Positions 18,528 through 28,494 of a DNA stretch of 64,000 nucleotides are shown here, piece after piece. The stretch's first letter is position 1. Each line of letters starts with the position of its first letter. The position numbers were made by a program, and so were the translations under genes. Location of the stretch: the NCBI RefSeq assembly GCF_000347035.1, contig NZ_ANIJ01000018.1:310001-374000 (forward strand), in the 5' to 3' direction. The notes under the pieces were generated by a model, which saw only the letters and a list, made by a program, of their open reading frames with translations, searched no databases and was not told the DNA's origin. Origin of the DNA: Leptospira sp. B5-022 (GTDB taxonomy: Bacteria > Spirochaetota > Leptospiria > Leptospirales > Leptospiraceae).

Positions 18528-19444
18528 GAAAGAAACTTCTCATAACCTTAGCGGTAATTGTACTCATCGTACTTACCGCTTTGCCGCTTGTCTGTTCCCG
18601 GGAAAAAATCGAATTAAACGAATCGGTACGCTCCGGAGTCTCCGGTCAATTTGCGGAATTCCCTTTGGGTTGGACTCATTTCGAATTGTCCGGACCGGAA
18701 AAGGGTGATCTTGTAGTTTTAGTACACGGATTTTCCACTCCTTATTTTATCTGGGATCCGGTCCAAAAATCGCTGACGGATGCGGGTTATAGAGTTTTAC
18801 GTTTCGATCTATATGGCAGAGGTTATTCCGATCGGCCGGATACGGTTTATAATTTCGACCTGTTTACTGCTCAGATAAATGATCTATTGAATTTTCTGCA
18901 TATAACCGAGTCTTTCGATATAATGGGATTATCTATGGGCGGTCCTATCGTCGCTCATTATGTTTCTAAATATCCGGAGCGAACTAAAAAAATAGTCTTA
19001 ATAGATCCGTTTACTTCGAAAACGAATACGTTTCCTTTAAATGTTCCTTTAATTGGAGAATATTTGAACTCCGTTGTTTATATTCCTTCTTTGACCAAAG
19101 GAATCTCCGCCGATTTTGTGGATCCTTCCAAAGTCCCAAGCGATTGGGTGGAAAAATACGAGACCCAATTGAGTTTTAAAGGTTTTGGAAGAGCCATCCT
19201 TTCTACGATCCGAAATATTATTTCTCTCGAGCCTAAACCTGAATTCGAAAAATTGGCGTTAACCAAAAAACAAGTATTGGTTTTTTGGGGTGACCAAGAT
19301 CGCACAACTCCGTTAGAAAAAGGAGAGTATGTAAAGGATTTATTGAAGGCGGAATTCGTATTGGTAAAGGATGCCGGGCATCTACCTCATATAGAAAAGC
19401 CGGAAGTGGTCCTTCCGGCTATTTCTAACTTTTTATCCAAGTAG
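18524..19444 (+). CDS. Alpha/beta hydrolase, probable lipoprotein or membrane-anchored
   Basis: The 306-aa protein has an N-terminal hydrophobic segment (residues 4-24) ending LPLVCS, a plausible relaxed leptospiral lipobox. The hydrolase core follows: oxyanion VHGFS, GRGYSDRPD, nucleophile elbow GLSMGGP (Ser ~133), acid in FWGDQDRTTP and the His in DAGHLPHIEKPE. It is a complete triad. The substrate is unknown; carboxylesterase, lipase and haloalkane-type hydrolase are all possible. It is translationally coupled to the TetR regulator. Confidence 0.88.
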   Translation: MRKKLLITLAVIVLIVLTALPLVCSREKIELNESVRSGVSGQFAEFPLGWTHFELSGPEKGDLVVLVHGFSTPYFIWDPVQKSLTDAGYRVLRFDLYGRGYSDRPDTVYNFDLFTAQINDLLNFLHITESFDIMGLSMGGPIVAHYVSKYPERTKKIVLIDPFTSKTNTFPLNVPLIGEYLNSVVYIPSLTKGISADFVDPSKVPSDWVEKYETQLSFKGFGRAILSTIRNIISLEPKPEFEKLALTKKQVLVFWGDQDRTTPLEKGEYVKDLLKAEFVLVKDAGHLPHIEKPEVVLPAISNFLSK

Positions 19445-19455
19445 ATAATAAATTT

Positions 19456-19791
19456 TTAATATTTAGCCAAAGAGGGATCCACCTCGTCGGAATACAAAAG
19501 GATCCCACCTTCTAAGTTAAATACTTTCGAAAAACCTGTGGATTTTAAAAATCCGCAAGCATTCGCAGATCTTGCTCCGGAACGACAATATACTATAATT
19601 TCTTTTCCGGAAGATTTCCAAGAGTCCAATTCTCCGATCCTTGCAGGCAATTCGGAGACAGGGATCAAAAGATCCGTTCCTTCGATTGTGCAGATTTCCT
19701 GCTCGTTGGGGTTTCGCACATCCAGGAGGTAAAAATCGTCGTTTCCTGATTTTCTGGTATCTAATCTATTTTTTAATTCTTTCGGATTCAT
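19456..19791 (-). CDS. Single-domain rhodanese-like protein
   Basis: The 111-aa protein has the rhodanese fold: LLDVRNPNEQEI near the start and the active-site loop VYCRSGARSANA with the persulfide-forming Cys (~residue 69). It ends in FNLEGGILLYSDEVD. It is a possible sulfurtransferase. The gene ends 11 bp from the convergent hydrolase stop and lies just downstream of the ABC-F gene on the same strand (20-bp gap), so it is probably in one unit with it. Confidence 0.9.
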   Translation of the reverse strand: MNPKELKNRLDTRKSGNDDFYLLDVRNPNEQEICTIEGTDLLIPVSELPARIGELDSWKSSGKEIIVYCRSGARSANACGFLKSTGFSKVFNLEGGILLYSDEVDPSLAKY

Positions 19792-19811
19792 TCAGTCTCC
19801 TATATGATCAA

Positions 19812-21752
<1,941 letters not shown>

Positions 21753-21773
21753 GGTTCCAAGGAATATTGAGGT

Positions 21774-21797
21774 CCCTCCGCACGAGTCCGCGGAGGG
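21774..21797. other. 8-bp perfect hairpin between small gene and ABC-F gene
   Basis: CCCTCCGC and GCGGAGGG flank an 8-nt loop. The four-T stretch follows on the plus strand, while both flanking genes are on the minus strand. It is therefore not a good terminator for them. It may be an attenuator or a leader structure upstream of the ABC-F start (21752). Confidence 0.4.
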
Positions 21798-21821
21798 TTT
21801 TGCGGGATTTGAAAGTAGTGC

Positions 21822-21986
21822 TTACTTCTTATTAGCGAGTTCTTCTTTTCTCGCTTTAAGATGTTGTACGTACTTGCTCGTTTCCCCGTTCATCTTCTCG
21901 ACTGCGTTCTTTAAAGCTTGGTCAAGCTCCCCAGCGCTCATCTTGTTGATCTTTTTGTTCTTCTTTTCGGCTGTCTCTTCAGACAT
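21822..21986 (-). CDS. Small charged helical protein
   Basis: A 54-aa reading starts at the ATG at 21986 (an upstream ATG at 22016 would give 64 aa). It is rich in Lys and Glu, and its NKMSAGELDQALKNAVEKMN and YVQHLKARKEEL segments should form amphipathic helices. I do not recognise the family. Codon use and the clean termination suggest a real gene. It precedes the ABC-F gene on the same strand. Confidence 0.55.
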   Translation of the reverse strand: MSEETAEKKNKKINKMSAGELDQALKNAVEKMNGETSKYVQHLKARKEELANKK

Positions 21987-22093
21987 AGGTACCTTCCGAT
22001 GCGTTCGTATTGCCAAAATTTACGGAAATACCCCTTTCGACAACCTATTTTGGTCCTGACCCAGACTTCCTGACTTAAGGAAGATAAATTAGA

Positions 22094-22585
22094 ATGGAAA
22101 TATGTCCGGATTGGAGTTCAATAGGATGCAGATTCGGCATGTTATATAATTTATTTCAAACGAAAGAGGGTTTAGGACCCTTATTTCTTCGTCTTGGCTT
22201 TGCGATTTGTATTTTTCCGCATGGAGCCCAGAAAGCACTGGGTTGGTTCGAAGGCTCCGGGTTTACTGCCGCGATGGACTATTTTACGGAGACCCTAGGT
22301 GTTCCGTATTTCTTGGGAATTCTGGTTATTGTTTTTGAATTCGTAGGTACTATCGGTTTAGCCTTTGGATTTTTAACCAGGTTCTGGGCCTTAGGACTGG
22401 CAATTACTTTGATCGTTGCAGGTTACACTCATAAAGATTACGGCTTTTTTATGAACTGGTTCGGGGACAAAGGGGGAGAAGGTTTCGAATACCATATTTT
22501 GGCGGTCTCCGCAGCTCTTTCGCTTTTGTTTCGAGGAGCAGGATCTTTCTCTTTGGATAAAAAATTAGGAGAATGGTCCGTTTAA
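22094..22585 (+). CDS. DoxX-family membrane protein
   Basis: The protein is 163 aa from the ATG at 22094, which has AAGGAAG 10 nt upstream. Homology appears to begin at the internal ATG 22139 (MLYNLF), giving 148 aa. Four membrane helices fit the DoxX fold: LFLRLGFAICIFPHGAQK, FLGILVIVFEFVGTIGLAFG, WALGLAITLIVAGY and a final helix at EYHILAVSAALSLLF. The role is uncertain; family members are linked to redox or quinone processes. It is a single gene ended by the terminator at 22658-22689. Confidence 0.85.
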   Translation: MEICPDWSSIGCRFGMLYNLFQTKEGLGPLFLRLGFAICIFPHGAQKALGWFEGSGFTAAMDYFTETLGVPYFLGILVIVFEFVGTIGLAFGFLTRFWALGLAITLIVAGYTHKDYGFFMNWFGDKGGEGFEYHILAVSAALSLLFRGAGSFSLDKKLGEWSV

Positions 22586-22657
22586 GAACCTTTCCCTGCG
22601 AACTCCGGTCTTTTATACGGGTTTCCGGAGAGGCACCTATATGCAGTATGCAGGCAT

Positions 22658-22689
22658 AAAAAAACCCGGAAAAATAATTCCGGGTTTTT
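22658..22689. terminator. Bidirectional intrinsic terminator between doxX and fecR
   Basis: A perfect 12-bp stem (AAAAACCCGGAA / TTCCGGGTTTTT) has an 8-nt loop. A-run and T-run arms lie on both sides, so it serves the plus-strand DoxX gene and the convergent minus-strand FecR gene. Confidence 0.93.
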
Positions 22690-22715
22690 AACTTAAGAAG
22701 TTCTATTAATTTTTC

Positions 22716-23762
22716 TTAATAGATGATCTTTTCGACCGAGTTCTCATCCAGGATATATGATCCTTTTAGGGTTTGAACGATCAGTTTTCCTTTCTTTTGA
22801 GAAACCACAACACCTCTTATTTCACGGCCGTCTTTCATTATGATATGTTCTATACTCTTATCATAAAGTTCTTCCAGCTCTTGTTCGGTCTTAGCGGTTT
22901 TTAAGTTTTGAGTGCTTGCTAAAACTTCTTTGTCTAAGCCGTTCAAGTTTTTGCGCATGTCGCCGTATTCAGGACCTTCATTTTTAGCGCGTTTTTGATC
23001 TTCGACCAAAATCACTTTTTCATCCGTGACTATGATCAATCCGCCGGTAATTAAAGCTCTTTCCGTCTTGTCGTGGATCAAAGGGGTCACTTCGACTGCA
23101 CCTTCGACTACGAATACGGAAGATTCTTTATCGGAAGCGTTCACTTCGAAAGAAGTTCCCCGAACAGCGGCAACCACAGTAGGTGTATCTACGAAGTAGT
23201 TTGCGTTTTTCTTTTCCTTCTCGACTAAGTTCAGGATCTTACCTGACATTAGGGAGATCCTAATTTGAGAAGAGTCCGTTTGTCTTAAACTTTTGAGAAT
23301 TAACTCGGAGTTTTCTTTTAAACGGATCACACTAGAATCAGTCAGACCGATATCGATCGATCCACCTTTACCTGTTACGATCTTATCGCCTTCGCTAAGT
23401 ATATCGCCTAAATGTAATGTTACGGGAGCTTCTTTTACATTTTTTGCGTCACCTTTAACGAATACGACTGCCGCTTTAAGCAGTGTGCCTTCCGCAACCG
23501 GTGCAGCTTCTTTTTTGAAAATCGTAAAATAAGTTCCGGCTCCGATCCCTACGAATAAGATTGCTGCCGCAGCTAAGAACCATACTTTATTTTTGGAGCC
23601 GCCCAGTTGAACTACGTTGTCCTTAGTAGGAGATTGCATGATATTTGCCTCCACAGAGAAGCGAGGAGACATGCCGATCCATTTTGGATCGAAGTCCGGT
23701 GCCTTAGAATCCGGTAGAGTCTTTTTGAGGAGCTCTGCGAATGTTTGGAATTCAGGGTTCAT
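22716..23762 (-). CDS. FecR-domain membrane protein (probable sigma regulator)
   Basis: The protein is 348 aa from the ATG at 23762, which has AGAGG 9 nt upstream (an ATG 9 bp further up is too close to that site). A short cytoplasmic part precedes a membrane helix at ~59-82 (VWFLAAAAILFVGIGAGTYF). The FecR beta-domain follows at ~92-250, with GDKIVTGKGGSIDIGL and TPTVVAAVRGTSFEV. A C-terminal module (~300-348: IIMKDGREIRGVVVSQ ... ENSVEKIIY) recurs in the divergent protein at 24626. With the sigma factor gene just upstream, it probably acts as its regulator. Confidence 0.85.
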   Translation of the reverse strand: MNPEFQTFAELLKKTLPDSKAPDFDPKWIGMSPRFSVEANIMQSPTKDNVVQLGGSKNKVWFLAAAAILFVGIGAGTYFTIFKKEAAPVAEGTLLKAAVVFVKGDAKNVKEAPVTLHLGDILSEGDKIVTGKGGSIDIGLTDSSVIRLKENSELILKSLRQTDSSQIRISLMSGKILNLVEKEKKNANYFVDTPTVVAAVRGTSFEVNASDKESSVFVVEGAVEVTPLIHDKTERALITGGLIIVTDEKVILVEDQKRAKNEGPEYGDMRKNLNGLDKEVLASTQNLKTAKTEQELEELYDKSIEHIIMKDGREIRGVVVSQKKGKLIVQTLKGSYILDENSVEKIIY

Positions 23763-23931
23763 TCTTTCCATCCTCTTTACCGTATCCTTTAGTTCCGGGC
23801 CAGTTCACATTGTCCTGCCCGCTCAGTTGGATCAACAAACTGAAGGTTGGTACCTTGCTCATTTTTTTGAGCTCGGATGGCTTTTTTGACGAAATGAATT
23901 GATTGTTCGAAATACATAATAAGCGAAAATC

Positions 23932-24486
23932 CTAGGATTTTAGAAAAGAAGAAGGTTGAATACCTCTCTTCTTTCCCTCTTGTAAAAGTTGCTTTTCGGC
24001 CCTTTCTAAGAGCCTGGAAACCCCGGATACGGATAAATCCAAAACGGAGGCAATCTCTTCCAATTTACAACCTTGGGAATAACGCAGCTCTATAGCGGTC
24101 TTTTGTTCTTCCGGTAAGGTGCTCAATAATTCGCTTACGATCTTTCCGAGATTCTGGGCTTCCATCTCGTCCAGGACCTGGCTTTCGGGCCCCTGGCCTT
24201 TGGAGCCGAATAAAGAAGAAGTTTCCTCTCCAACGAGAGCAACGTTCTTTTGATAATAGGATTTTCCGTGGTTAATCATTAGGTTTCTAGAGATCCTGAA
24301 TAAGATCATCCTGGAGACCTGCTCATCCGGTAGTTCCTTGCCGGAATAATGTTTAAAGAAGTTCAAAAAGGTGTCTTGTAATAGATCCAAGGCCGTGGAT
24401 TCATCTTGGATAGAGCGCCGAATAAATGAAAACAAGTGGTCCTTGTTTTTATTGTATAGTTTTTCGAAAAACAAGGTTTCAGACAC
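23932..24486 (-). CDS. ECF-type RNA polymerase sigma factor
   Basis: The 184-aa protein has only regions 2 and 4. Region 2 includes DHLFSFIRRSIQDESTALDLLQDTF and SRMILFRISRNLMINH. Region 4 includes LPEEQKTAIELRYSQGCKLEE and a helix-turn-helix ending SGVSRLLERAEKQLL. The linker is longer than in many ECF factors (~95-115). It is followed, after 169 bp, by the fecR-like gene on the same strand, so they probably act as a pair. The promoter region contains inverted repeats (24493-24595). Confidence 0.9.
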   Translation of the reverse strand: MSETLFFEKLYNKNKDHLFSFIRRSIQDESTALDLLQDTFLNFFKHYSGKELPDEQVSRMILFRISRNLMINHGKSYYQKNVALVGEETSSLFGSKGQGPESQVLDEMEAQNLGKIVSELLSTLPEEQKTAIELRYSQGCKLEEIASVLDLSVSGVSRLLERAEKQLLQEGKKRGIQPSSFLKS

Positions 24487-24492
24487 GGTAGA

Positions 24493-24595
24493 ATAGAAAT
24501 TTTTTTCTATTGGTCTTTTTTCAAGTAAATTCGGTTTTTTCTTGTAGAAAGCAATCCGTTTTAAAACGGTTATAGGCAGACAATTTTAGTGTCTG
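24493..24595. promoter_or_regulatory. Three inverted repeats in the divergent sigma-factor/membrane-protein promoter region
   Basis: Within 139 bp there are three repeats. One is ATAGAAA/TTTCTAT with a 4-nt loop (24493-24510), next to the sigma start. The second is a perfect 14-bp palindrome CCGTTTTAAAACGG (24556-24569). The third is CAGACA/TGTCTG with a 7-nt gap (24577-24595). They are candidate operators for autoregulation. No function is shown by sequence alone. Confidence 0.45.
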
Positions 24596-24625
24596 TAGTC
24601 CTAAACCAAAGGGATTTAAGATAAC

Positions 24626-25426
24626 ATGCCTTATCGTTGGCTTTTTGCAATTTGTTTCCTTACTGTCACCCATTCCATTTTTGGCTCTAGCCTAACCTTA
24701 AAAAACGGAAAGGTACTGCAAGGGAAGGTAGTAAACCAAACCCGTACGGAAGTTCAGATCGAAGTGGATGGAAAGGTTCTAACCATTCCAAAAACCGAGA
24801 TTGCCGAATTGAACTTAAAAGATACCCCTAAACCGGAAGTGAAAAAGGATCCTGTTAAACCTAAAGAGGAGCCTAAAAAAACCGAGGAAGAACTGGTCCA
24901 AAGATGGTACCATAAGCCTCGTTGGAATTATTCACTTAGGTCCGCAGTCGTTCCCGGTTGGGGAATTTGGAAGGCTGATAAAAAATATCATGCTGCGGCT
25001 GCATTTGTAGCTGTTTTAGGGACAACCTACCTGGCTGTGAAGGCTCAGAACGATTTTGGCGTTGCTAAAACCGCTTACGAGGAGAATGCTAGAAATTATT
25101 TCATATTTGCACTGAACGACCCGGTTCTTTCCTTACCTGCAAATACCGCTCAACGTTTGATCGGAGCATTTATCATTAACAAGGGAGCTTTTAATCATTA
25201 TCAGAACCTTGCGGAAGAATCGAATAACTTCCAATACTTGTTCGGGATCGCCTACGGGTTACAGCTTTTTTATTCTTATTATTTAGGAGTAAAAGCGGAG
25301 CAAGGAGTTGCAGAAGGACCCAGTTCCGGCTTTCGGTTCAGCCTGGCTCCTTCTTACCAGCCAATGACTGTTGGAGGCAACGGTTTGGGTTGGAATGGGG
25401 AACTCAAATACGAGATCCGATATTAA
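24626..25426 (+). CDS. Exported membrane protein of unknown function with KNG module
   Basis: The 266-aa protein has a signal sequence (residues 1-20, ending IFGSS). A small beta-module follows at ~22-66 (LTLKNGKVLQGKVVNQ ... IPKTEIAELNL) that echoes the C-terminus of the divergent FecR protein. Then comes a Lys/Pro/Glu-rich linker (~68-92). A domain with several hydrophobic stretches (~105-240) begins LRSAVVPGWGIWKADKKYHA, reminiscent of DUF5683-like proteins. It sits divergently to the ECF sigma factor, and I infer it may be a target or partner of that system. Confidence 0.72.
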   Translation: MPYRWLFAICFLTVTHSIFGSSLTLKNGKVLQGKVVNQTRTEVQIEVDGKVLTIPKTEIAELNLKDTPKPEVKKDPVKPKEEPKKTEEELVQRWYHKPRWNYSLRSAVVPGWGIWKADKKYHAAAAFVAVLGTTYLAVKAQNDFGVAKTAYEENARNYFIFALNDPVLSLPANTAQRLIGAFIINKGAFNHYQNLAEESNNFQYLFGIAYGLQLFYSYYLGVKAEQGVAEGPSSGFRFSLAPSYQPMTVGGNGLGWNGELKYEIRY

Positions 25427-25480
25427 AGACTGGATAAAAGTTATTTATAACCGAAAGGTCCCACTTCCATCCAGTAATAA

Positions 25481-25519
25481 AAAAACTCGGATCACTTAAG
25501 TAAATATCCGAGTTTTTTT
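25481..25519. terminator. Bidirectional intrinsic terminator
   Basis: A perfect 12-bp stem (AAAAACTCGGAT / ATCCGAGTTTTT) has a 13-nt loop and a T-run. It lies between the plus-strand gene ending at 25426 and the minus-strand lipoprotein gene ending at 25538, and works for both. Confidence 0.93.
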
Positions 25520-25537
25520 ACTTAGAATCCCTTTCTG

Positions 25538-27148
25538 TTACTGGATTACAGTAACGGGAAATTCTATACCATTGGAAGAGTCTGAATACACATTTGCAGT
25601 TCCTCCGATCCCACCTGTAAAATCCGGATCAAATAGGAAGATTGCATCGCTTGATTCATCTGCCACACTGATAAAACACGCAGTCGTTCTGCAAGCAATG
25701 GAAGAACCCATGGTTCTATTTGTTCCCAATTCGGAAACTGAGTAATCGGTCGGAATCCCTATAGCTCCAGAGGAAATCGTGACCGGAAGATCAGAGACTT
25801 CATTAAATATTCCCATGTCTGCACAGAAAAGGTCATACGAAACCAATAAGGTCGTGTTGGTAGCGATCGCCGCAGAAGGGATCATATATTGGTCCCCACT
25901 GCTATTGACCGGGTCGCATCCATACGGATTTGTTTCCGTTCTCATTGTTGTCGGCGTGATCTGGAAGTTCTTAGAACTTTTTAAAGTAGAAGCGTTCACT
26001 TCGCCCGAACCGTCCGTTTCCGTTTGACTGAAGAATAACCAGGTATTTGAACCTTGTGCAAGTAAAGAAGGATAATCTAAAGCGAGTGAATCGGTGCCGT
26101 TTACGGCAGAATAAGTTCTTACGGAAGTAGCTGATCCGGTTGAGAAGCTGAAAACGGTTAATGAATTTGCACCTCCGCTAGTTCTTTGTCGGAATGCCGT
26201 ATTATAACTGCTACCGTTCCAAATTACGTCCGCATTAAAATAACTGGTACTTGTGGAAGAAGAAATGGTAGTCGCAGTTCCTATAAGCGCTCCAGTAGAA
26301 GCATTGATCCTTTGGTATTTTGCAGCCCTTGTTGAGGCTGATTCTGTCCAGACTATCGCAAATTCCCCGCTCGGATTATATGCAGCAGAGACCTTGCCGA
26401 TGGTTACACCGGCTCCGGTATAAATCGTGAATGCCGCAGCAAGTGCGGTAAGTGTTATATCGTAAAGTTGCCCTCTAATTGTTGTGTCTGCCGACTTCCA
26501 GACTAATAGATAATTGGTCCCATTCCAAACCAATTCGGGATCAACAGAGCTTGGTGTTCCCCCGACTGCAACTGCGAAGTTTTCCGTTACCGTATAGGGA
26601 GAAGAGGAGTGATTTACTCCGAACAATCTCAAGACGGGGACGGAGCTATTGTTCTTCCAACCTGCAGCGATCGCTAATTGTCTCTCACAAACAACGGTGG
26701 CGGTTCCAGTTGTTCCAGCCGTACCGCTTGCATTTGATGTAATATTACAGGTCTGACCTTGGGTATAGGAACCTAACGTTATCGAATAAGAATTTCCACT
26801 TGGGAGTTCTGTGGAAAAAGAATAAGAACCGTTTGCACTTAACTGAAGGGTTTGGGTCGTACTAGTTGTCGAATCCGATAGAGTAAGATTCAGATCGGTG
26901 GAAGTAACATCCACATACCCGCTGAGAGAAATGTTTACCGGAGAAGTTCCTTCTGAGTTTCCAAAATTGCCGAATACTCCAAAATTACCGTCGGAAAGTA
27001 ATGCGCCGATAGCGGAAGAACTGGCGTCTATATTGATAGCTTTGGCATCGTTACAACCTTGTAACAATAAGAATGGTAAAAGAAAACATCCCTGAATTAT
27101 TAAATAAAATCCGTTTATAGCCTTGTTTGTATCCAGGAATCTTTTCAT
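25538..27148 (-). CDS. Large lipoprotein with repeated Trp-Asn-Gly beta units
   Basis: The protein is 536 aa from the ATG at 27148, which has GGAGA 6 nt upstream. The signal peptide ends LLLQGC, a lipobox. The mature start CNDAKAINIDASSSAIGALL shares a motif with the next three lipoproteins. Residues ~70-160 look like an Ig/carboxypeptidase-regulatory-like domain with paired Cys. The rest has recurring strands such as LVWNGTNYLLVWKS and VIWNGSSYNTAFR, suggesting a beta-propeller or solenoid. It is Ser/Thr-rich, as expected for a surface protein. The function is unknown. Confidence 0.8.
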   Translation of the reverse strand: MKRFLDTNKAINGFYLIIQGCFLLPFLLLQGCNDAKAINIDASSSAIGALLSDGNFGVFGNFGNSEGTSPVNISLSGYVDVTSTDLNLTLSDSTTSTTQTLQLSANGSYSFSTELPSGNSYSITLGSYTQGQTCNITSNASGTAGTTGTATVVCERQLAIAAGWKNNSSVPVLRLFGVNHSSSPYTVTENFAVAVGGTPSSVDPELVWNGTNYLLVWKSADTTIRGQLYDITLTALAAAFTIYTGAGVTIGKVSAAYNPSGEFAIVWTESASTRAAKYQRINASTGALIGTATTISSSTSTSYFNADVIWNGSSYNTAFRQRTSGGANSLTVFSFSTGSATSVRTYSAVNGTDSLALDYPSLLAQGSNTWLFFSQTETDGSGEVNASTLKSSKNFQITPTTMRTETNPYGCDPVNSSGDQYMIPSAAIATNTTLLVSYDLFCADMGIFNEVSDLPVTISSGAIGIPTDYSVSELGTNRTMGSSIACRTTACFISVADESSDAIFLFDPDFTGGIGGTANVYSDSSNGIEFPVTVIQ

Positions 27149-27280
27149 TTTAGTTCTCCATTGCGAAGAAGGGAAAATTCGGGTAGTTTTCCCCATAACA
27201 AAGGTAACAACCTAACTTAAACTCTTTGATCTTTTTTTTTTCGATGGAATAATTTTTTTACTAAAAAGTATCGGAAATGG

Positions 27281-28378
27281 TCATTGCCCGATACATAGGA
27301 AGTATCTAAACTTATTGCATGCATTATAATCCGGCAACCCAAGTGCTGTCTGCTTAGAGATCAGGTTAGAGTCTGTAGCGGCCAAATTCCCCACAATGGC
27401 TGAAATAGAGACCGAATTGCTAGACCAAGAAACCAGGCCGCCAGCTTGGTTTGTTCCGGCACATTCGCTGAGTATTTTGGAAGTAGCGTCCGACCAAGTA
27501 TTCAATAGACCCGTCCAGAGCAACCCACTGCCAAGTGCCTGAGAAAGTTCGGGATTAAAGTTATACGTCCGACCGCTATCCGTGGTGAACATCTTCTTAT
27601 TTTGGCTACCGAAATAATAAGAAGTATTCGCTGCAAAAGGCCAATCATTGTATTGAATGCCTCTGGTTTTAGAACCGTTGCTTGGGCCAGTCACACTTAA
27701 GAGTGCCTTATAAATCATAGTACTCGGAAAATTACCCGGCTTATTGGAAGAAGAATTACAGGCCGCATCAGCAAAACCTCTGGCATCATCGTCCAATTTG
27801 CTGTCCAAAGCAAAATTTCCCTGCCAGCCTTTTCCATCATTAGTGGCTACGAACGCGCACTTATCCAAATCCTTGGTATCGAACGAGATCGTCTGCGGAA
27901 CGTTGGTAATCGAATCCACGGCAATAATAGAATACTTCTGCTCCACACAATCCGCATCATCCAGATAGAGAGAGATCACTGCTTGATACGCTTGCAAAGA
28001 AGGATTGAAAGTATAACTGTTATCGTTACTTCCTGCGATACTACTGATCTCGATGGAACTAGGATCGTTTGTATTGAAGGAGAATGTGATTGTTTCTCCC
28101 GTATCTGGACTCAGAGGATTAACAAGTTCTAAGATCACTGTGTTGGAAGAAGTAGAACGTTCCGTCACTGTATTCGGCGCGGCCGTACCCGGAGAATTTA
28201 CTAATTGTAATGGGATAGGAGTGGCCCCAATACCGACAAGCAAAGTAGGATCGATCATGATCGCCCCGGTGATCGGACTTTTGCTACTATCAAGGTCGAT
28301 ACTATCCGCCTTATTACAGTAAGTTGAAGTGAATGATAAGATCAGAAAAAGAAAGGGCAGAGAATGAGCGTAACGCAT
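27281..28378 (-). CDS. DUF1554-type lipoprotein (paralogue 1)
   Basis: The protein is 365 aa from the ATG at 28378, which has GAGG 8 nt upstream. The lipobox ends STYC. The mature start is CNKADSIDLDSSKSPITGAI. A beta-rich region follows, then the leptospiral DUF1554-like domain from ~175: CAFVATNDGKGWQGNFALD, ADAACNSSSN, YKALLS, and a C-terminal CNKFRYFLCIGQ. The paired Cys and aromatic spacing recall C-type-lectin-like folds. It is probably surface-exposed. It is one of three adjacent paralogues, on the same strand. Confidence 0.85.
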   Translation of the reverse strand: MRYAHSLPFLFLILSFTSTYCNKADSIDLDSSKSPITGAIMIDPTLLVGIGATPIPLQLVNSPGTAAPNTVTERSTSSNTVILELVNPLSPDTGETITFSFNTNDPSSIEISSIAGSNDNSYTFNPSLQAYQAVISLYLDDADCVEQKYSIIAVDSITNVPQTISFDTKDLDKCAFVATNDGKGWQGNFALDSKLDDDARGFADAACNSSSNKPGNFPSTMIYKALLSVTGPSNGSKTRGIQYNDWPFAANTSYYFGSQNKKMFTTDSGRTYNFNPELSQALGSGLLWTGLLNTWSDATSKILSECAGTNQAGGLVSWSSNSVSISAIVGNLAATDSNLISKQTALGLPDYNACNKFRYFLCIGQ

Positions 28379-28474
28379 ATCAAGCCTCGTTCGGAAACAA
28401 GGCCAAATATATCCCATAAGAAAGGATCTTGATAAACTTTTTTCTAAAGAATATAAAAAGTTTAAGTCAAACGA

Positions 28475-28494
28475 AGTGTTACAGATGTAACACT
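28475..28494 (-). terminator. Hairpin overlapping the stop of paralogue 2
   Basis: Read on the minus strand, AGTGTTAC and GTAACACT form an 8-bp stem with a 4-nt loop. It starts within the TAG stop of the 28493-29623 gene and is followed by a T-rich stretch. It is a plausible weak intrinsic terminator. Confidence 0.5.
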
